A stretch of 64,000 bases of DNA from NCEH01 sp002257205 (GTDB lineage: Bacteria > Pseudomonadota > Alphaproteobacteria > Rhizobiales > Xanthobacteraceae). The stretch lies in NCBI RefSeq assembly GCF_043195105.1, contig NZ_JBAFWO010000004.1, one strand, 5' to 3'. The notes under the pieces are model-generated. The model was given only the letters and a program-made list of their open reading frames with translations, searched no databases and was not told the origin of the DNA. Below, piece after piece: positions 1-9,624 of the stretch (positions are counted from its first letter, which is position 1; each line of letters starts with the position of its first letter). A program made the position numbers and the translations under genes.

Positions 1-31
1 CTGGCCGCTCGCTCCTCAGCCAAGGCACAAC

Positions 32-496
32 ATGGCTTCCCCCTTTACCATCGTGCCGTTCGTCCCCGCCCATCTGCCCGCGCTCGCGGACCTCTGGGTC
101 GCAACCTGGGCGCGGACCATGCCGGACATTGATTTCGAGGCCCGCCGCCCCTGGTTCCTGGAGCATGTGGCGGGGCTGCGCGCGGCCGGAAGCGAACTCC
201 ATGTGGCGCTCGCGGGCGATGAGGGTGCTCCCGCCGGCTTCGTGGCAATTGATCCGGCCACCGGCTATCTCGACCAATTGGCGGTCGCGCCCGCCTTCTG
301 GGGAAAGGGGGCGGCGGAGGCGCTGATGGATGCCGCCCGCCGGCGCGCGCCCGCCGGCATCGCGCTCGGAGTGAACCAGGACAATCCGCGCGCCGTCGCC
401 TTCTACCAGAAGCTCGGATTTGCGATCGCCTCCGCTGGGGAAAATCCCATGTCCGGCCGGGCGATCTGGCACATGGAATGGCGCCCGCCGGCCTGA
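32..496 (+). CDS. GNAT family N-acetyltransferase
   Basis: This 154-residue protein has the length and pattern of a single-domain GNAT acetyltransferase, which moves an acetyl group from acetyl-CoA to an amine. The acetyl-CoA loop is recognisable as FWGKGAAEALMDAA (about residues 89-102), followed by the C-terminal strand-helix signature NPRAVAFYQKLGF (about 117-129). The substrate cannot be read from sequence. It stands alone, with the next gene 120 bp downstream on the same strand. The start at ATG 32 is the first in frame and the upstream ribosome site is weak. Family assignment is firm; biological role is unknown. Confidence 0.85.
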   Translation: MASPFTIVPFVPAHLPALADLWVATWARTMPDIDFEARRPWFLEHVAGLRAAGSELHVALAGDEGAPAGFVAIDPATGYLDQLAVAPAFWGKGAAEALMDAARRRAPAGIALGVNQDNPRAVAFYQKLGFAIASAGENPMSGRAIWHMEWRPPA

Positions 497-619
497 GGTC
501 ACCGCGCGTTCGGGCGAACGCGGCAGTGCACAACGGGAAAGTGATGACGCACCGGCGCTGCGATCCGCCCGCCTTCGGCCTTATGCTTTCAGCGACGCAG
601 CACGCAGATCGGATCGCGC

Positions 620-898
620 ATGGAAACAGATGTCATCGACAATCCCGCCCAGCACCGCTTCGAGCTGAAGATCGGCCCGGACCTGGCGCTGGCAACCTAC
701 CGGCGCGAGGGCGACCGGGTGATCCTTACCCATACCGAAGTGCCGCCGGCCCTGAACGGCCAGGGCATCGGCTCGCGCCTTGCCGCCGGGGTGTTCGCGC
801 ATATCCGGGAAGATGGGCACAAGGCGGTGCTGCGCTGTTCCTTCCTGGTGGCGTGGGCGGCGCGCCATCCTGAGGTGGCCGACCTCGTGGTCGATTGA
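620..898 (+). CDS. Small GNAT-like protein (Acetyltransf_CG / YidJ type)
   Basis: A 92-residue protein of the minimal GNAT subfamily that keeps only the core acetyl-CoA-binding fold. The segment FELKIGPDLALATYRR is the usual first strands, and GQGIGSRLAAGVFAHIRE (about residues 48-65) is the acetyl-CoA pyrophosphate loop and helix. The end has the family's pattern of a Cys and a following HPE motif (residues 73-87). Members act on small amines or have unknown targets. It lies 24 bp from the convergent ABC exporter. The start ATG 620 fits the family length. Confidence 0.8.
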   Translation: METDVIDNPAQHRFELKIGPDLALATYRREGDRVILTHTEVPPALNGQGIGSRLAAGVFAHIREDGHKAVLRCSFLVAWAARHPEVADLVVD

Positions 899-922
899 CG
901 CCCTGCCGGAACGCGCGCCGCC

Positions 923-2755
923 TCAGGCACCCGCGTTGAACTGAAGCGCGGCGAGGCGGGCATAAAGGCCGCCCTTGCCCACCAGCTCGCCATGGGTGCC
1001 TTCGTCCACGATCCGCCCGTCCTCCATCACCAGGATGCGGTCGGCGGAAAGCACGGTCGCGAGGCGATGGGCGATGACGAGCGTGGTGCGCCCCTCCATG
1101 GAGCGCTCCAGCGCGGTCTGGACCAGGGTCTCGCTCTCGGCATCCAGCGCGCTGGTGGCCTCGTCCAGCAGCAGGATGGGCGCGGCGCGCAGGATCGCGC
1201 GGGCGATCACGATGCGCTGGCGCTGGCCGCCGGAAAGCGTCACCCCGCGCTCGCCCACCATCGTGTCCCAGCTGCCGGGCATGCGGGTGACGAATTCATC
1301 CACCAGCGCCGCGTGGCCCGCGGCTTCCACCTCGGCATCGCTCGCCTGCGGCCGCGCAAGGCGGATGTTCTCGCGCACCGTGTCGGCGAAGATCGCCACA
1401 TCCTGCGGCACCAAGGCGAGATTGAGCCGGACCGCCACCGGGTCGCAGCGCGTCACGTCGATTTCATCCAGCAGGATGGCGCCGGACTGCGGATCATAGA
1501 AGCGCTCCAGCAGCTGGAACACCGTGCTCTTGCCCGCGCCGGAGGGGCCCACCAGCGCCACCCGCTCGCCGGGGCGGATGGTGAAGGAGACATCGCGCAG
1601 CGCGGGCGCATGGGGGCGGGTGGGATAGGTGAAGCCCACATGGTCGAACCGGATCGCGCCGGAGACCCGGCCGAGCGCCACCGGCGCGGCCGGGGCCTTC
1701 ACCTTCGGCTCTTCCTTGAGCAATTCGCCGATGCGCTCGGCGGCGCCCGATGCGGCCGAAACCTCGCCCCACACCTGCGACAATTCCCCGAGCCCGCTCG
1801 CCGCCAGCACCGCGAACAGCAGGAACTGGCTGAGCTGACCCGACGACATGGAGCCGTTGAGCACCGATTGGGCGCCCACCCAGAGCACGCCGACGACGCT
1901 GGAAAACACCAGGAAGATGATGACCCCGGTGAGCCAGGAGCGCGCCAAGGTGGCGCCCCGCGCGGCCGCGAAGGATTTTTCCACCGCCCGGTCGAACTGG
2001 GCGCGGGCCGCGCCCTCGGCGGTGGAGGCCTGGACCGCGCGCATGGCGCCGATGACTTCCGAGGCATAAGCGGAGGCTTCCGCAAGCGTGTCCTGCGCCG
2101 CCCGCGAGCGCGCCCGCACCTTGCGGCCGGAGGCGACGAGGGGCAGTACGATCAAGGGAATGACGATCAGCACCAGGCCCGACAGGCGCGGGCTGGTGAC
2201 CACCATCATGATCACGGCGCCGATGCACATGACGAGATTACGCAGCGCCACCGAGGCGGAAGAGCCCACCGCCGACTTGATCTGCGTGGTGTCTCCCACC
2301 AGCCGCGAGGTCAGCTCGCCGGCCCGCGCGGTATCGAAGAAGGCGCCATCCAGCGTGGTGAGGCGGGCGAACACGGCGGCCCGCAGATCCGCCACCACCC
2401 GCTCGCCGAGCGTGGTCACGAGGTAATAGCGCGAGGCGGAGGCGAGGGCGAGCACGGCGACGACGACGATCAGCACCGCGAAATAGCGGTCGATCAGCCC
2501 GGCATGGTCGGCGGCGAAGCCGTAATCGATCATCCGCCGCACCGCGATCGGCATGGCGAGTGTGGCGAGCGCCGCCACCGTCAATGCGATCAGCGCGCCG
2601 CAGACCCGCGCCCGATAGCGCAGGATATAAGGGCCGAGCGCCAGCAGCGGACCGATGCTGCGGCGGCTTTTAGCCGATTTGGAGGGATCGACGGCGGGTT
2701 CCAGTGCGGTGTCGGCTTGTGTCAACGGATGCTCTCGGTTATAGACCCGCCTCAT
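923..2755 (-). CDS. ABC exporter, fused membrane and ATPase domains (MsbA-like)
   Basis: A half-transporter of about 610 residues that would work as a homodimer in the inner membrane, exporting lipids or hydrophobic compounds. The N-terminal half carries six predicted membrane helices starting around residue 40. The C-terminal half is the nucleotide-binding domain with Walker A GPSGAGKST, signature LSGGQRQR, Walker B ILLLDEATSALD and the switch histidine in VIAHRLAT. It is divergent from rpmE, an arrangement I recall as common in Hyphomicrobiales. Three in-frame ATGs (2824, 2776, 2755) are possible; 2755 leaves room for the rpmE promoter, so the first residues are uncertain. The substrate is not determinable from sequence. 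Confidence 0.88.
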   Translation of the reverse strand: MRRVYNREHPLTQADTALEPAVDPSKSAKSRRSIGPLLALGPYILRYRARVCGALIALTVAALATLAMPIAVRRMIDYGFAADHAGLIDRYFAVLIVVVAVLALASASRYYLVTTLGERVVADLRAAVFARLTTLDGAFFDTARAGELTSRLVGDTTQIKSAVGSSASVALRNLVMCIGAVIMMVVTSPRLSGLVLIVIPLIVLPLVASGRKVRARSRAAQDTLAEASAYASEVIGAMRAVQASTAEGAARAQFDRAVEKSFAAARGATLARSWLTGVIIFLVFSSVVGVLWVGAQSVLNGSMSSGQLSQFLLFAVLAASGLGELSQVWGEVSAASGAAERIGELLKEEPKVKAPAAPVALGRVSGAIRFDHVGFTYPTRPHAPALRDVSFTIRPGERVALVGPSGAGKSTVFQLLERFYDPQSGAILLDEIDVTRCDPVAVRLNLALVPQDVAIFADTVRENIRLARPQASDAEVEAAGHAALVDEFVTRMPGSWDTMVGERGVTLSGGQRQRIVIARAILRAAPILLLDEATSALDAESETLVQTALERSMEGRTTLVIAHRLATVLSADRILVMEDGRIVDEGTHGELVGKGGLYARLAALQFNAGA

Positions 2756-2822
2756 TCCCTCAGGAAACGAATTCATACCGCTGCGGGCTTGAATGCTCGG
2801 CGCGGCGAGAAGGACGCAACCC

Positions 2823-3047
2823 ATGAAGAGCGACGTTCACCCCGACTACCATTTCATCAAGGTGGTGATGACTGACGGCACCGAGTACACGACGCGATCG
2901 ACCTTCGGCAAGGAGGGCGACAGCCTTCAGCTCGATATCGATCCGCGCACGCACCCGGCGTGGACCGGCGGCACCCAGCAGCTGCTCGACCGCGGCGGCC
3001 GTGTTTCCCGCTTCAAGAACAAGTTCGGCGGCCTGCTCAAGGGCTGA
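2823..3047 (+). CDS. rpmE: 50S ribosomal protein L31
   Basis: A 74-residue protein beginning MKSDVHPDYHFIKVVMTDG and ending FKNKFGGLLKG, matching bacterial L31, which bridges the large and small ribosomal subunits. No cysteine is present, so this is the zinc-free form rather than the CXXC-bearing form. The start at 2823 gives the family length exactly; an upstream in-frame ATG at 2793 would add ten non-conserved residues. It is divergent from the ABC exporter. Nothing gene-like was seen in the roughly 200 bp that follow. Confidence 0.97.
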   Translation: MKSDVHPDYHFIKVVMTDGTEYTTRSTFGKEGDSLQLDIDPRTHPAWTGGTQQLLDRGGRVSRFKNKFGGLLKG

Positions 3048-3245
3048 TCGCGCAAGGTGCGGCGCCGCGCCCTGCGGGGCTCGGTCGCACCGTCTTGCCG
3101 TTCACAGATCCGCGTGCGGCCTGTTTCGCCGCGCTCTCGCGCCGGCTCATCCGAGCCGGCTTTGGCATGTCTGGCGTTCCGATGCTCGGCACTCTCGCCC
3201 GGCGCTTCTCGCCTGATGCTCTTCGCCCCGGGCGAAGCGCCCGGT

Positions 3246-3434
3246 TCAGAACTTGAACACGGAATGGGCGGCATCGCGCGAGGCGATCTTGGCCGCCTTG
3301 GCGCGCTCCAGCCGGTCGATCTCTTCGCGTAGCTGCGCGATGCGGACATCGATCTCGTCCACCGAGAGCCGGTCGAGATCCGCCGGGGCGAGCACCGGGG
3401 CGGGTTTCGGGGCGATGAGGCGGTCGTCATCCAT
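3246..3434 (-). CDS. DUF1192 family small protein
   Basis: A 62-residue protein with a proline-rich N-terminus and a short coiled coil (DRLSVDEIDVRIAQLREEI), which is the DUF1192 pattern of alphaproteobacteria. The function of the family is unknown. An AGGAG ribosome site lies about 9 nt ahead of ATG 3434, supporting this short start over the longer reading frame upstream. It is divergent from the quinone oxidoreductase at 3719, a pairing that is recurrent in Hyphomicrobiales genomes as far as I recall. Confidence 0.85.
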   Translation of the reverse strand: MDDDRLIAPKPAPVLAPADLDRLSVDEIDVRIAQLREEIDRLERAKAAKIASRDAAHSVFKF

Positions 3435-3718
3435 GGCGCGCACTCCTGGTCGTTGTACCGCTGGCCGCTGCACTGCCGCCTGCTGCGCTGCCGGCCGATA
3501 AACGCCGGCGGCGGAACCGAAAGCATCCCGAACACGGGCAGGCCCGCGCGGGATCGTCGGGCGGGATAAAAGCTGCTCGCGCGCGGCGCGTCCATCTTTC
3601 CGTTTTTTCCCCGCCCGGCATGGGGTAGTAGGGCGAACCCCGGCGCGCGCGCCGGGCCCCCTTTCCCGTCCCGCACCGTCACGGTCGGGCGCCTGCCGCC
3701 CTCTCCCGGAACCGCGCC

Positions 3719-4729
3719 ATGACACGCTCTTCACAGCTTCCCGCCACCATGACCGCCATCAACATCACCGGCCCCGGCGGCCCCGAGGTGCTGGTGCCCG
3801 GCGAACGGCCGGTGCCGGTGCCGGGCGCGCGGGAAATTCTGGTGAAGGTCGAAGCCGCCGGCGTGAACCGCCCCGACGTGGTGCAGCGGCGTGGCCTCTA
3901 CCCCGCCCCTCCCGGTGCCTCCGACATTCCCGGCCTGGAGATCGCAGGCACCGTCGTGGCGCTGGGCGCCGAGGTGACGCGCTTCAAGCTGGGCGATGCG
4001 GTGTGCGCGCTCGTCACCGGCGGCGGATATGCGCAATATTGCCTGAGCCACGAGGCGACCGCCTTGCCGGTGCCGCACGGCCTCGACATGGTCCAGGCCG
4101 CCGCGCTCCCGGAAACTTTCTTCACCGTGTGGAGCAATGTGTTCGACCGCGCCGGCCTCAAGCGCGGCGAGACGCTGTTGGTGCACGGAGGTACCGGCGG
4201 CATCGGCACCACGGCGATCCAACTCGGCAAGGCGTTCGGCGCCACCGTCATCACCACCGCCGGCTCGCCGGAGAAGTGCACGGCCTGCCTCAAGCTCGGC
4301 GCCGACCTCGCGATCGACTACAAGACCCAGGATTTCGTCGCCGAGGTGAAGAGCGCCACCGGCGGCAAGGGCGCGAACGTCATCCTCGACGTGGTGGGCG
4401 GCGCCTATATCCAGCGCAATTACGAAGCGGCGGCGGTGGAGGGGCGGATCGTGCAGATCGCCTTCCAGGACGGCTCGAAGGTGAACGTCGACTTCATGCG
4501 CCTGATGCTCAAGCGCCTGACGCACACCGGCTCCACCTTGCGCGCGCGCCCGGTGGCGGACAAGGAAGCCATCGCCAACGCCTTGACCCAGCATGTGATT
4601 CCCTTAATCTCGGCGGGCACGGTGCGGCCGCTGATCGATTGCGCCTTCCCCTTGGAGAAGGCGAATGAAGCGCACGCGCGCATGGACACCAGCGCGCATA
4701 TCGGCAAAATCATGCTGATCGTCGCGTGA
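3719..4729 (+). CDS. NAD(P)H-quinone oxidoreductase, PIG3 type
   Basis: A 336-residue zinc-independent member of the medium-chain dehydrogenase superfamily, reducing quinones with NADPH. The N-terminal GroES-like domain includes VKVEAAGVNRPDVVQRRGLY (about residues 41-60). The Rossmann fold follows with the glycine-rich LVHGGTGGIGTTAIQLGKA motif (about 153-171). The late segment SAHIGKIMLIV is typical of the PIG3 group. Start ATG 3719 is used, but ATG 3749 (MTAINITGPGG) is an equally good start by family alignment. Its stop overlaps a GTG of the next reading frame, but the next gene probably starts at 4855. Confidence 0.9.
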   Translation: MTRSSQLPATMTAINITGPGGPEVLVPGERPVPVPGAREILVKVEAAGVNRPDVVQRRGLYPAPPGASDIPGLEIAGTVVALGAEVTRFKLGDAVCALVTGGGYAQYCLSHEATALPVPHGLDMVQAAALPETFFTVWSNVFDRAGLKRGETLLVHGGTGGIGTTAIQLGKAFGATVITTAGSPEKCTACLKLGADLAIDYKTQDFVAEVKSATGGKGANVILDVVGGAYIQRNYEAAAVEGRIVQIAFQDGSKVNVDFMRLMLKRLTHTGSTLRARPVADKEAIANALTQHVIPLISAGTVRPLIDCAFPLEKANEAHARMDTSAHIGKIMLIVA

Positions 4730-4854
4730 ACGGCCAGCGCCCGTGCATGATGCGCCGCAACAGGCACAGCGTCGGCTATGCCTTGCTCGCGCCGCATCGG
4801 AGCGCTAGTCATGCGCGTTCGGCCCGGCTGAAAGCCGGGTGCGGAGGGTTGCCG

Positions 4855-7761
4855 TTGCGTTCTACCATTGTCTTTTGCATCGCACTGTTGGCGGTTCTCG
4901 GGCTCGGTGCGCCGGCGGCGCGCGCCGTCGAGACCATCGCCGTCCGCCTCGATGCCAAGGTGACGGACCTGCTGCCCGCGGTCGAACGCCAGCACACCGA
5001 TAATGATCGCATCCAATTGTCCACCGCTCCAGGCGCCGACGGGGTGGTGCGGCGCATCGAGGTGCGCACCACCGACGGTCGGCCGCAGGGCAATTGGGTC
5101 ACCTTCGCGCTCGCCAATAATACCGACGAGCAGGTGGACCGGCTGATCGTCGCACCGTTCTATCGCATGGTGGGTTCCGGCCTGTTCTGGCCCGATCTCG
5201 GCAACCGGCGCATCCTGTCGCTTACGCCCAGCCAGGGCTTCAAGCCCGAGCGCCAGGCCGCCCCCGATGCCGACGTCTTCGCCGTCACGCTCGATCCCGG
5301 CTCCACCGTCACCTTCGTCGCCGAACTGACCGGGCCGAACCTGCCCCAGCTCTATTTGTGGGAACCCAACGCCTACAAGGACAAGGTCAACAGCTTCACC
5401 CTGTACCATGGCATCGTGATCGGCATCGCGGGCCTGCTGGCGCTGTTCCTCACCATTCTGTTCGTGGTGAAGGGCTCGGTGATGTTCCCCGCCGCCGCCG
5501 CGCTGGCGTGGGCGGTGCTGGGCTATATCGGGCTTGATTTCTCCTTCTGGTCCAAGGTGTTCGGCCTCTCCCCCATCGCCGAGCAATTCTGGCGCGCGGC
5601 CGGTGAGGCGATCCTGACCGCCACCTTGCTGGTGTTCCTGTTCGCCTATCTCAACCTCAACCGCTGGCACGTGCGCTATATGCATGTGGCCGCCGGCTGG
5701 CTGGTGTTCCTCGCCGCTTTGGTGGCGGTGGCACTGGCCGATGCGCCCATGGCCGCCGGCATCGCCCGCCTCTCGCTGCTGGCGGTGGCCGTGGCCGGGC
5801 TCGGCGTGGTCATCTGGCTCTCCCAGCACGGCTATGACCGCGCGGTGCTGATCATCCCCACCTGGCTGCTGCTGGTGGTGTGGGTGGTGATGGCCGGCCT
5901 CACGGTGGGCGGTCTCGTCACCAATGATCTCGTCGCCCCCGCTCTGTCCGGCGGCCTGGTGCTGATCGTCATGCTGATCGGCTTCACGGTGATGCAGCAC
6001 GCCTTCGCCGGCCTCGGCGCGGTGCAGGGCTCGACCTCGGATCTCGAGCGGCGCGCGCTGGCGCTGGCGGGTTCCGGCTATATCGTGTGGGACTGGGACG
6101 TGGACAGCGACCGCATCTACACCTCGCCCGAGGCGGAGGAGGCGCTGGGCCTGAAGCGCCGCTCGCTGGAGACCGAGGCCGCCGGCTGGCTGGAGGTGCT
6201 GCACCCCGCCGACCGCGACCGCTTCCGCGCCACCCTCGACGGCATTATCGAGCAGCGGCGCGGCCGCATCGACCAGGATTTCCGCCTGCGCGCCATCGAC
6301 GGCCATTACATGACCTTCAACCTGCGCGCTCGCCCGGTGGTGGGCGCGGACGGCGAGGTGGTGCGGTGCATCGGCACGCTGATCGACGTCACCGGCGAGC
6401 GCATCGCCGCCGAACGCCTGCTGCACGATGCGGTGCGCGACAATCTCACCGGCCTGCCCAATCGCGAATTGTTCCTCGACCGGCTGGACCAGGCGCTCAC
6501 CTTCGCCAAGATGGACGAGAGCCTGAAGCCGACCGTGATGGTCATCGACCTCGACCGCTTCAAGCAGGTGAACGTCTCGGTGGGCATGGGGGTGGGTGAT
6601 TCCATCCTGCTCACCGTCGCCCGCCGCCTCATGCGGCTGCTGAAGCCGCAGGATACGCTGGCGCGCATCTCCGGCGACCAGTTCGGCATGATCCTCATGT
6701 CCGAGCGCGATCCCGAGCGCATCACCACTTTCGCCGACACCATGCGCCGCTCGCTGCGCGCGCCCATCACCTTCGCCGAGAAGGAGGTGTTCATCACCGC
6801 CTCCATCGGCCTTGTCCTGCCCGGCCAGGAGCAGAGCAAGCGCAGCGAGGTGCTGAAGGACGCGGAACTCGCCATGTATTACGCCAAGCGCATCGGCGGC
6901 GACCGCATTGAGGTGTTCCGCCCGGCCATGCGCCAGCAGAAGATCGACCACGTCTCGCTGGAAGGCGAATTGCGCCACGCGCTGGAGCGCAATCAGATCT
7001 TCATGCGCTACCAGCCGATCGTGCGCATGCACGACCGCGCCATCGGCGGGTTCGAGGCCTTCATGCGCTGGCGCCATCCGACCCTCGGGGAAATGGCCGC
7101 CTCCGATTTCCTGCCGGTGGCGGAGGAAAGCGGGCTGATCCTCGATCTCGGCCTGTTCGCGCTGGAACATGCGGCGCGCCAGCTCGGCCAATGGCAGCGC
7201 CTGGTGCGGGTGGATCCGCCTTTGTTCATGCATGTGAACGTCTCGTCCCGCCAATTGCTGCGGCACGATCTGATCCAGGATCTGAAGGCGGTGCTGGCGC
7301 GCAATGCGGTGGCGCCGGGCTCGCTCAAGCTGGAAGTCACCGAGAGCCTGGTGATGGAAAACCCGGAATATGCCGCGGTGATGCTGGCCCGCATCCGGGA
7401 GCTGGGCGCCGGCCTGTGCCTGGACGATTTCGGTACCGGCCAGTCGGCGCTCGCCTATCTCCAGCGCTTTCCGTTCGACACCATCAAGATCGACCAGCGC
7501 TTCGTGCGCGACAGCGCCAAGGGCGCGGCACGCGCGGCGCGGCCGATCATCGTCGGCTCCATCGTGTCCCTCGCCCATCAATTGGGCATGGAAGTGGTGG
7601 CCGAGAGCCTGGAGCGCGAGGCCGAGGCCACAGAGATGGGCCGCTTCGGCTGTGAATACGCGCAGGGCGTCCTGTTCGGCGAGCCGCTGACCACGGAGGA
7701 GTGCCGCGCCCTGTTCGAGCCCTCCACCCCCAAGGACCGGCGCCGCGCGGCGGCCGGCTGA
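4855..7761 (+). CDS. Membrane sensor with PAS, degenerate GGDEF and EAL domains
   Basis: A 968-residue inner-membrane c-di-GMP protein. It has a signal peptide, a periplasmic sensor domain (to about residue 180), roughly seven or eight membrane helices (about 185-385), a PAS domain, a GGDEF domain and a C-terminal EAL domain. The GGDEF motif reads SGDQF, so cyclase activity is unlikely. The EAL motif reads EAF, but the catalytic pattern downstream is largely kept (LDDFGTG, then IKID), so phosphodiesterase activity is plausible. The later EGVE-type loop reads AESLE. I chose TTG 4855 because GGAGG lies 7 nt upstream and it starts exactly at a good signal peptide ending ARA. Confidence 0.82.
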   Translation: MRSTIVFCIALLAVLGLGAPAARAVETIAVRLDAKVTDLLPAVERQHTDNDRIQLSTAPGADGVVRRIEVRTTDGRPQGNWVTFALANNTDEQVDRLIVAPFYRMVGSGLFWPDLGNRRILSLTPSQGFKPERQAAPDADVFAVTLDPGSTVTFVAELTGPNLPQLYLWEPNAYKDKVNSFTLYHGIVIGIAGLLALFLTILFVVKGSVMFPAAAALAWAVLGYIGLDFSFWSKVFGLSPIAEQFWRAAGEAILTATLLVFLFAYLNLNRWHVRYMHVAAGWLVFLAALVAVALADAPMAAGIARLSLLAVAVAGLGVVIWLSQHGYDRAVLIIPTWLLLVVWVVMAGLTVGGLVTNDLVAPALSGGLVLIVMLIGFTVMQHAFAGLGAVQGSTSDLERRALALAGSGYIVWDWDVDSDRIYTSPEAEEALGLKRRSLETEAAGWLEVLHPADRDRFRATLDGIIEQRRGRIDQDFRLRAIDGHYMTFNLRARPVVGADGEVVRCIGTLIDVTGERIAAERLLHDAVRDNLTGLPNRELFLDRLDQALTFAKMDESLKPTVMVIDLDRFKQVNVSVGMGVGDSILLTVARRLMRLLKPQDTLARISGDQFGMILMSERDPERITTFADTMRRSLRAPITFAEKEVFITASIGLVLPGQEQSKRSEVLKDAELAMYYAKRIGGDRIEVFRPAMRQQKIDHVSLEGELRHALERNQIFMRYQPIVRMHDRAIGGFEAFMRWRHPTLGEMAASDFLPVAEESGLILDLGLFALEHAARQLGQWQRLVRVDPPLFMHVNVSSRQLLRHDLIQDLKAVLARNAVAPGSLKLEVTESLVMENPEYAAVMLARIRELGAGLCLDDFGTGQSALAYLQRFPFDTIKIDQRFVRDSAKGAARAARPIIVGSIVSLAHQLGMEVVAESLEREAEATEMGRFGCEYAQGVLFGEPLTTEECRALFEPSTPKDRRRAAAG

Positions 7762-7864
7762 GGCGGGCGTTCAGGGCCTCGCGTTCGGGCTGTAGCATTC
7801 CGGCCTCGGCGCCTCCCGAGCGGCGATCCCAATCTGTCCCGTTCCACACCCGTGAACCGGCCCC

Positions 7865-8488
7865 TCAGGCGTGGCCCGCCTCGCTGGAGAGCATGCCGGG
7901 GTCGATGCCGAGCTTGCGCAGGGCGAGATCATATTTGGTCTCGACGCTCTCGCCGAAGATCAGGTCCGGGTCGGCCGGGCAATGCAGCCAGCCATTGGCC
8001 TGGATCTCAGTCTCCAACTGGCCCGGCGCCCATCCGGCATAGCCGAGCGCCAGCACCGCGCTGTGCGGCCCGGTGCCGCCGGCGATGGCTTTCAGGATAT
8101 CCAGCGTCGCCGTGAGGCAGATGCCGCCGTCGATGGGCAAGGTGGAATTCTCGATGAAATAATCCGAGGAATGCAGCACGAAGCCGCGCCCGGTCTCCAC
8201 CGGGCCGCCGCGCAGCACCTTCACCGCGCCCGCGCGCTGGGGCAGCAGGATGCGGGCGTCCTCCGGCACCACATCCAATTGCACCAGCAGGTCGGCGAAA
8301 TTGATATGGGAGGCCGCCTGATTGACGATGATGCCCATCGCCCCTTCATTGGAATGGGCGCAGACATAGATGAGGGCGCGGGAGAAACGCTCGTCCTGCA
8401 TGGACGGCATGGCAATAAGCATCTGCCCGTCGAGGAAATCCGGCGGGGCGCCGAGGGAAAGGGCCTTGCGATCGACCATCATTCCCAC
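7865..8488 (-). CDS. YqgE/AlgH family protein
   Basis: A 207-residue protein with the conserved features of YqgE/AlgH: FLDGQMLIAMPSMQDERFSR near residue 18, NEGAMGIIVNQ, RGGPVETGRGFVLHS and ALGYAGWAPGQLE. The fold is known but the biochemical role is unsettled; AlgH in Pseudomonas affects alginate control. The exact ATG is uncertain because M1, M3 and M4 are all close together. It is divergent from the DsbD-N-like gene at 8638. Confidence 0.93.
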   Translation of the reverse strand: MGMMVDRKALSLGAPPDFLDGQMLIAMPSMQDERFSRALIYVCAHSNEGAMGIIVNQAASHINFADLLVQLDVVPEDARILLPQRAGAVKVLRGGPVETGRGFVLHSSDYFIENSTLPIDGGICLTATLDILKAIAGGTGPHSAVLALGYAGWAPGQLETEIQANGWLHCPADPDLIFGESVETKYDLALRKLGIDPGMLSSEAGHA

Positions 8489-8637
8489 AGCCTAACCCGA
8501 CCGCCCGGATTTGAAAACGGTGAACCGGAGAGGGATGCAGCCACATTGGCGGGATCGGCGGTCACGTCCTTGTGCCGTCACATGAAAGTGCGCGTTGCCC
8601 GTTTGCGCTCGCGGACCCGAGGCTGTAGGCGCACACC

Positions 8638-9525
8638 ATGAGCTTTCCCCGTCCCCGATCGCCGGTGCTGGCCCCGGCCCTCCTGCTTGCCCTGCTTGCC
8701 CCGGCGGCGCCGCTGGCGGCGGCCGAAACCCCGTGGAGCCGCGCCCAGAATGCCGACGTGCGCCTGGTTTCCGGCGCGGTGGCGGACGGCGTGCTGGAAG
8801 CCGGGATCGAGATCCGCCTTACCCCCGGTTGGAAGACCTATTGGCGCTATCCCGGCGACAGCGGCGTGCCGCCGCGCTTCGACTGGAGCGGCTCGCGCAA
8901 TGTCGCGGGGGTGGATGTGGCATTCCCCGCGCCCAAGCGCTTCTCGGATGGGGCGAGCGGCTTTTCCATCGGCTACAAGGGCGGCAGCGTGCTGCTGCCG
9001 CTGAAGGTGCGGCTCGCCGAGCCGGGACGCGCGACGCGGCTCGACCTGTCGCTGGATTTCGCGGTGTGCGAGGCCCTGTGCGTGCCGGTCCATGCGCAGG
9101 CCAGCCTCGATATTCCCGCCGGCGCGGAGGCCCCGAACCCTGCGCTCGCGGCGGCGCGGGCGAAGGTGCCGGCACGTGTGACCCTCGGTGCCGGCCCGGC
9201 TCCGGCGCTGGTCTCGGCGCAGGTGATCGAACAGGAAGCCTTGCCCGCGGACGCCACGCCGGGCGAGGCCCGCGCGCCGGCGCCGCTTCTGGTGGTGACG
9301 GCGAGCGTCTCCTCCGACAAGGCGGACCTGTTCGTGGAGGGCCCGGACGACAGCTGGGCGCTGCCCGTACCGAGCCGCGCTTTCGGCCCGAACGGGGAAG
9401 CCCGCTTCACCCTGGAACTCGACGGCCTGCCCTCCGGGGAATCCTGGGAGGGCAAGCAGGTGCGCCTGACGCTGGTGGATTCCGACAAATCGGTCGAGGC
9501 GATGGTCCCGCTCAAGAGGAAATGA
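8638..9525 (+). CDS. DsbD N-terminal-like periplasmic protein (ScsB-type)
   Basis: A 295-residue secreted protein with a clear signal peptide (residues 1-29, ending LAAA). The body matches the N-terminal periplasmic domain of thiol:disulfide interchange proteins such as DsbD and ScsB. WKTYWRYPGDSGVPPRFDW (about 65-83) and the cysteine pair FAVCEALCVPVHA, C144 and C148, are the usual markers. It lacks the membrane and thioredoxin domains, so it probably works with a separate electron donor. It sits about 100 bp upstream of a peroxiredoxin on the same strand, consistent with thiol redox work. Confidence 0.85.
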   Translation: MSFPRPRSPVLAPALLLALLAPAAPLAAAETPWSRAQNADVRLVSGAVADGVLEAGIEIRLTPGWKTYWRYPGDSGVPPRFDWSGSRNVAGVDVAFPAPKRFSDGASGFSIGYKGGSVLLPLKVRLAEPGRATRLDLSLDFAVCEALCVPVHAQASLDIPAGAEAPNPALAAARAKVPARVTLGAGPAPALVSAQVIEQEALPADATPGEARAPAPLLVVTASVSSDKADLFVEGPDDSWALPVPSRAFGPNGEARFTLELDGLPSGESWEGKQVRLTLVDSDKSVEAMVPLKRK

Positions 9526-9624
9526 CGGGGGGAAGGGCCATCGCGCCTTTCCTCGCGCGCAAATCTGCCTATTCTGCGCCGCATTCGGCCCAAGAGCGCC
9601 GATCAGTCTGCGGAGAAACCACCC

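Noticed and set aside
992..2875. 627-residue open frame on the plus strand opposite the ABC exporter
   Set aside because: Its product is rich in Arg, His and Gly with no domains; it is the high-G+C shadow of a clearly conserved exporter on the other strand.
4420..7581. 1053-residue open frame on the minus strand opposite the EAL protein
   Set aside because: Shadow with His/Gln/Arg-biased composition; the plus strand carries recognisable PAS, GGDEF and EAL motifs.
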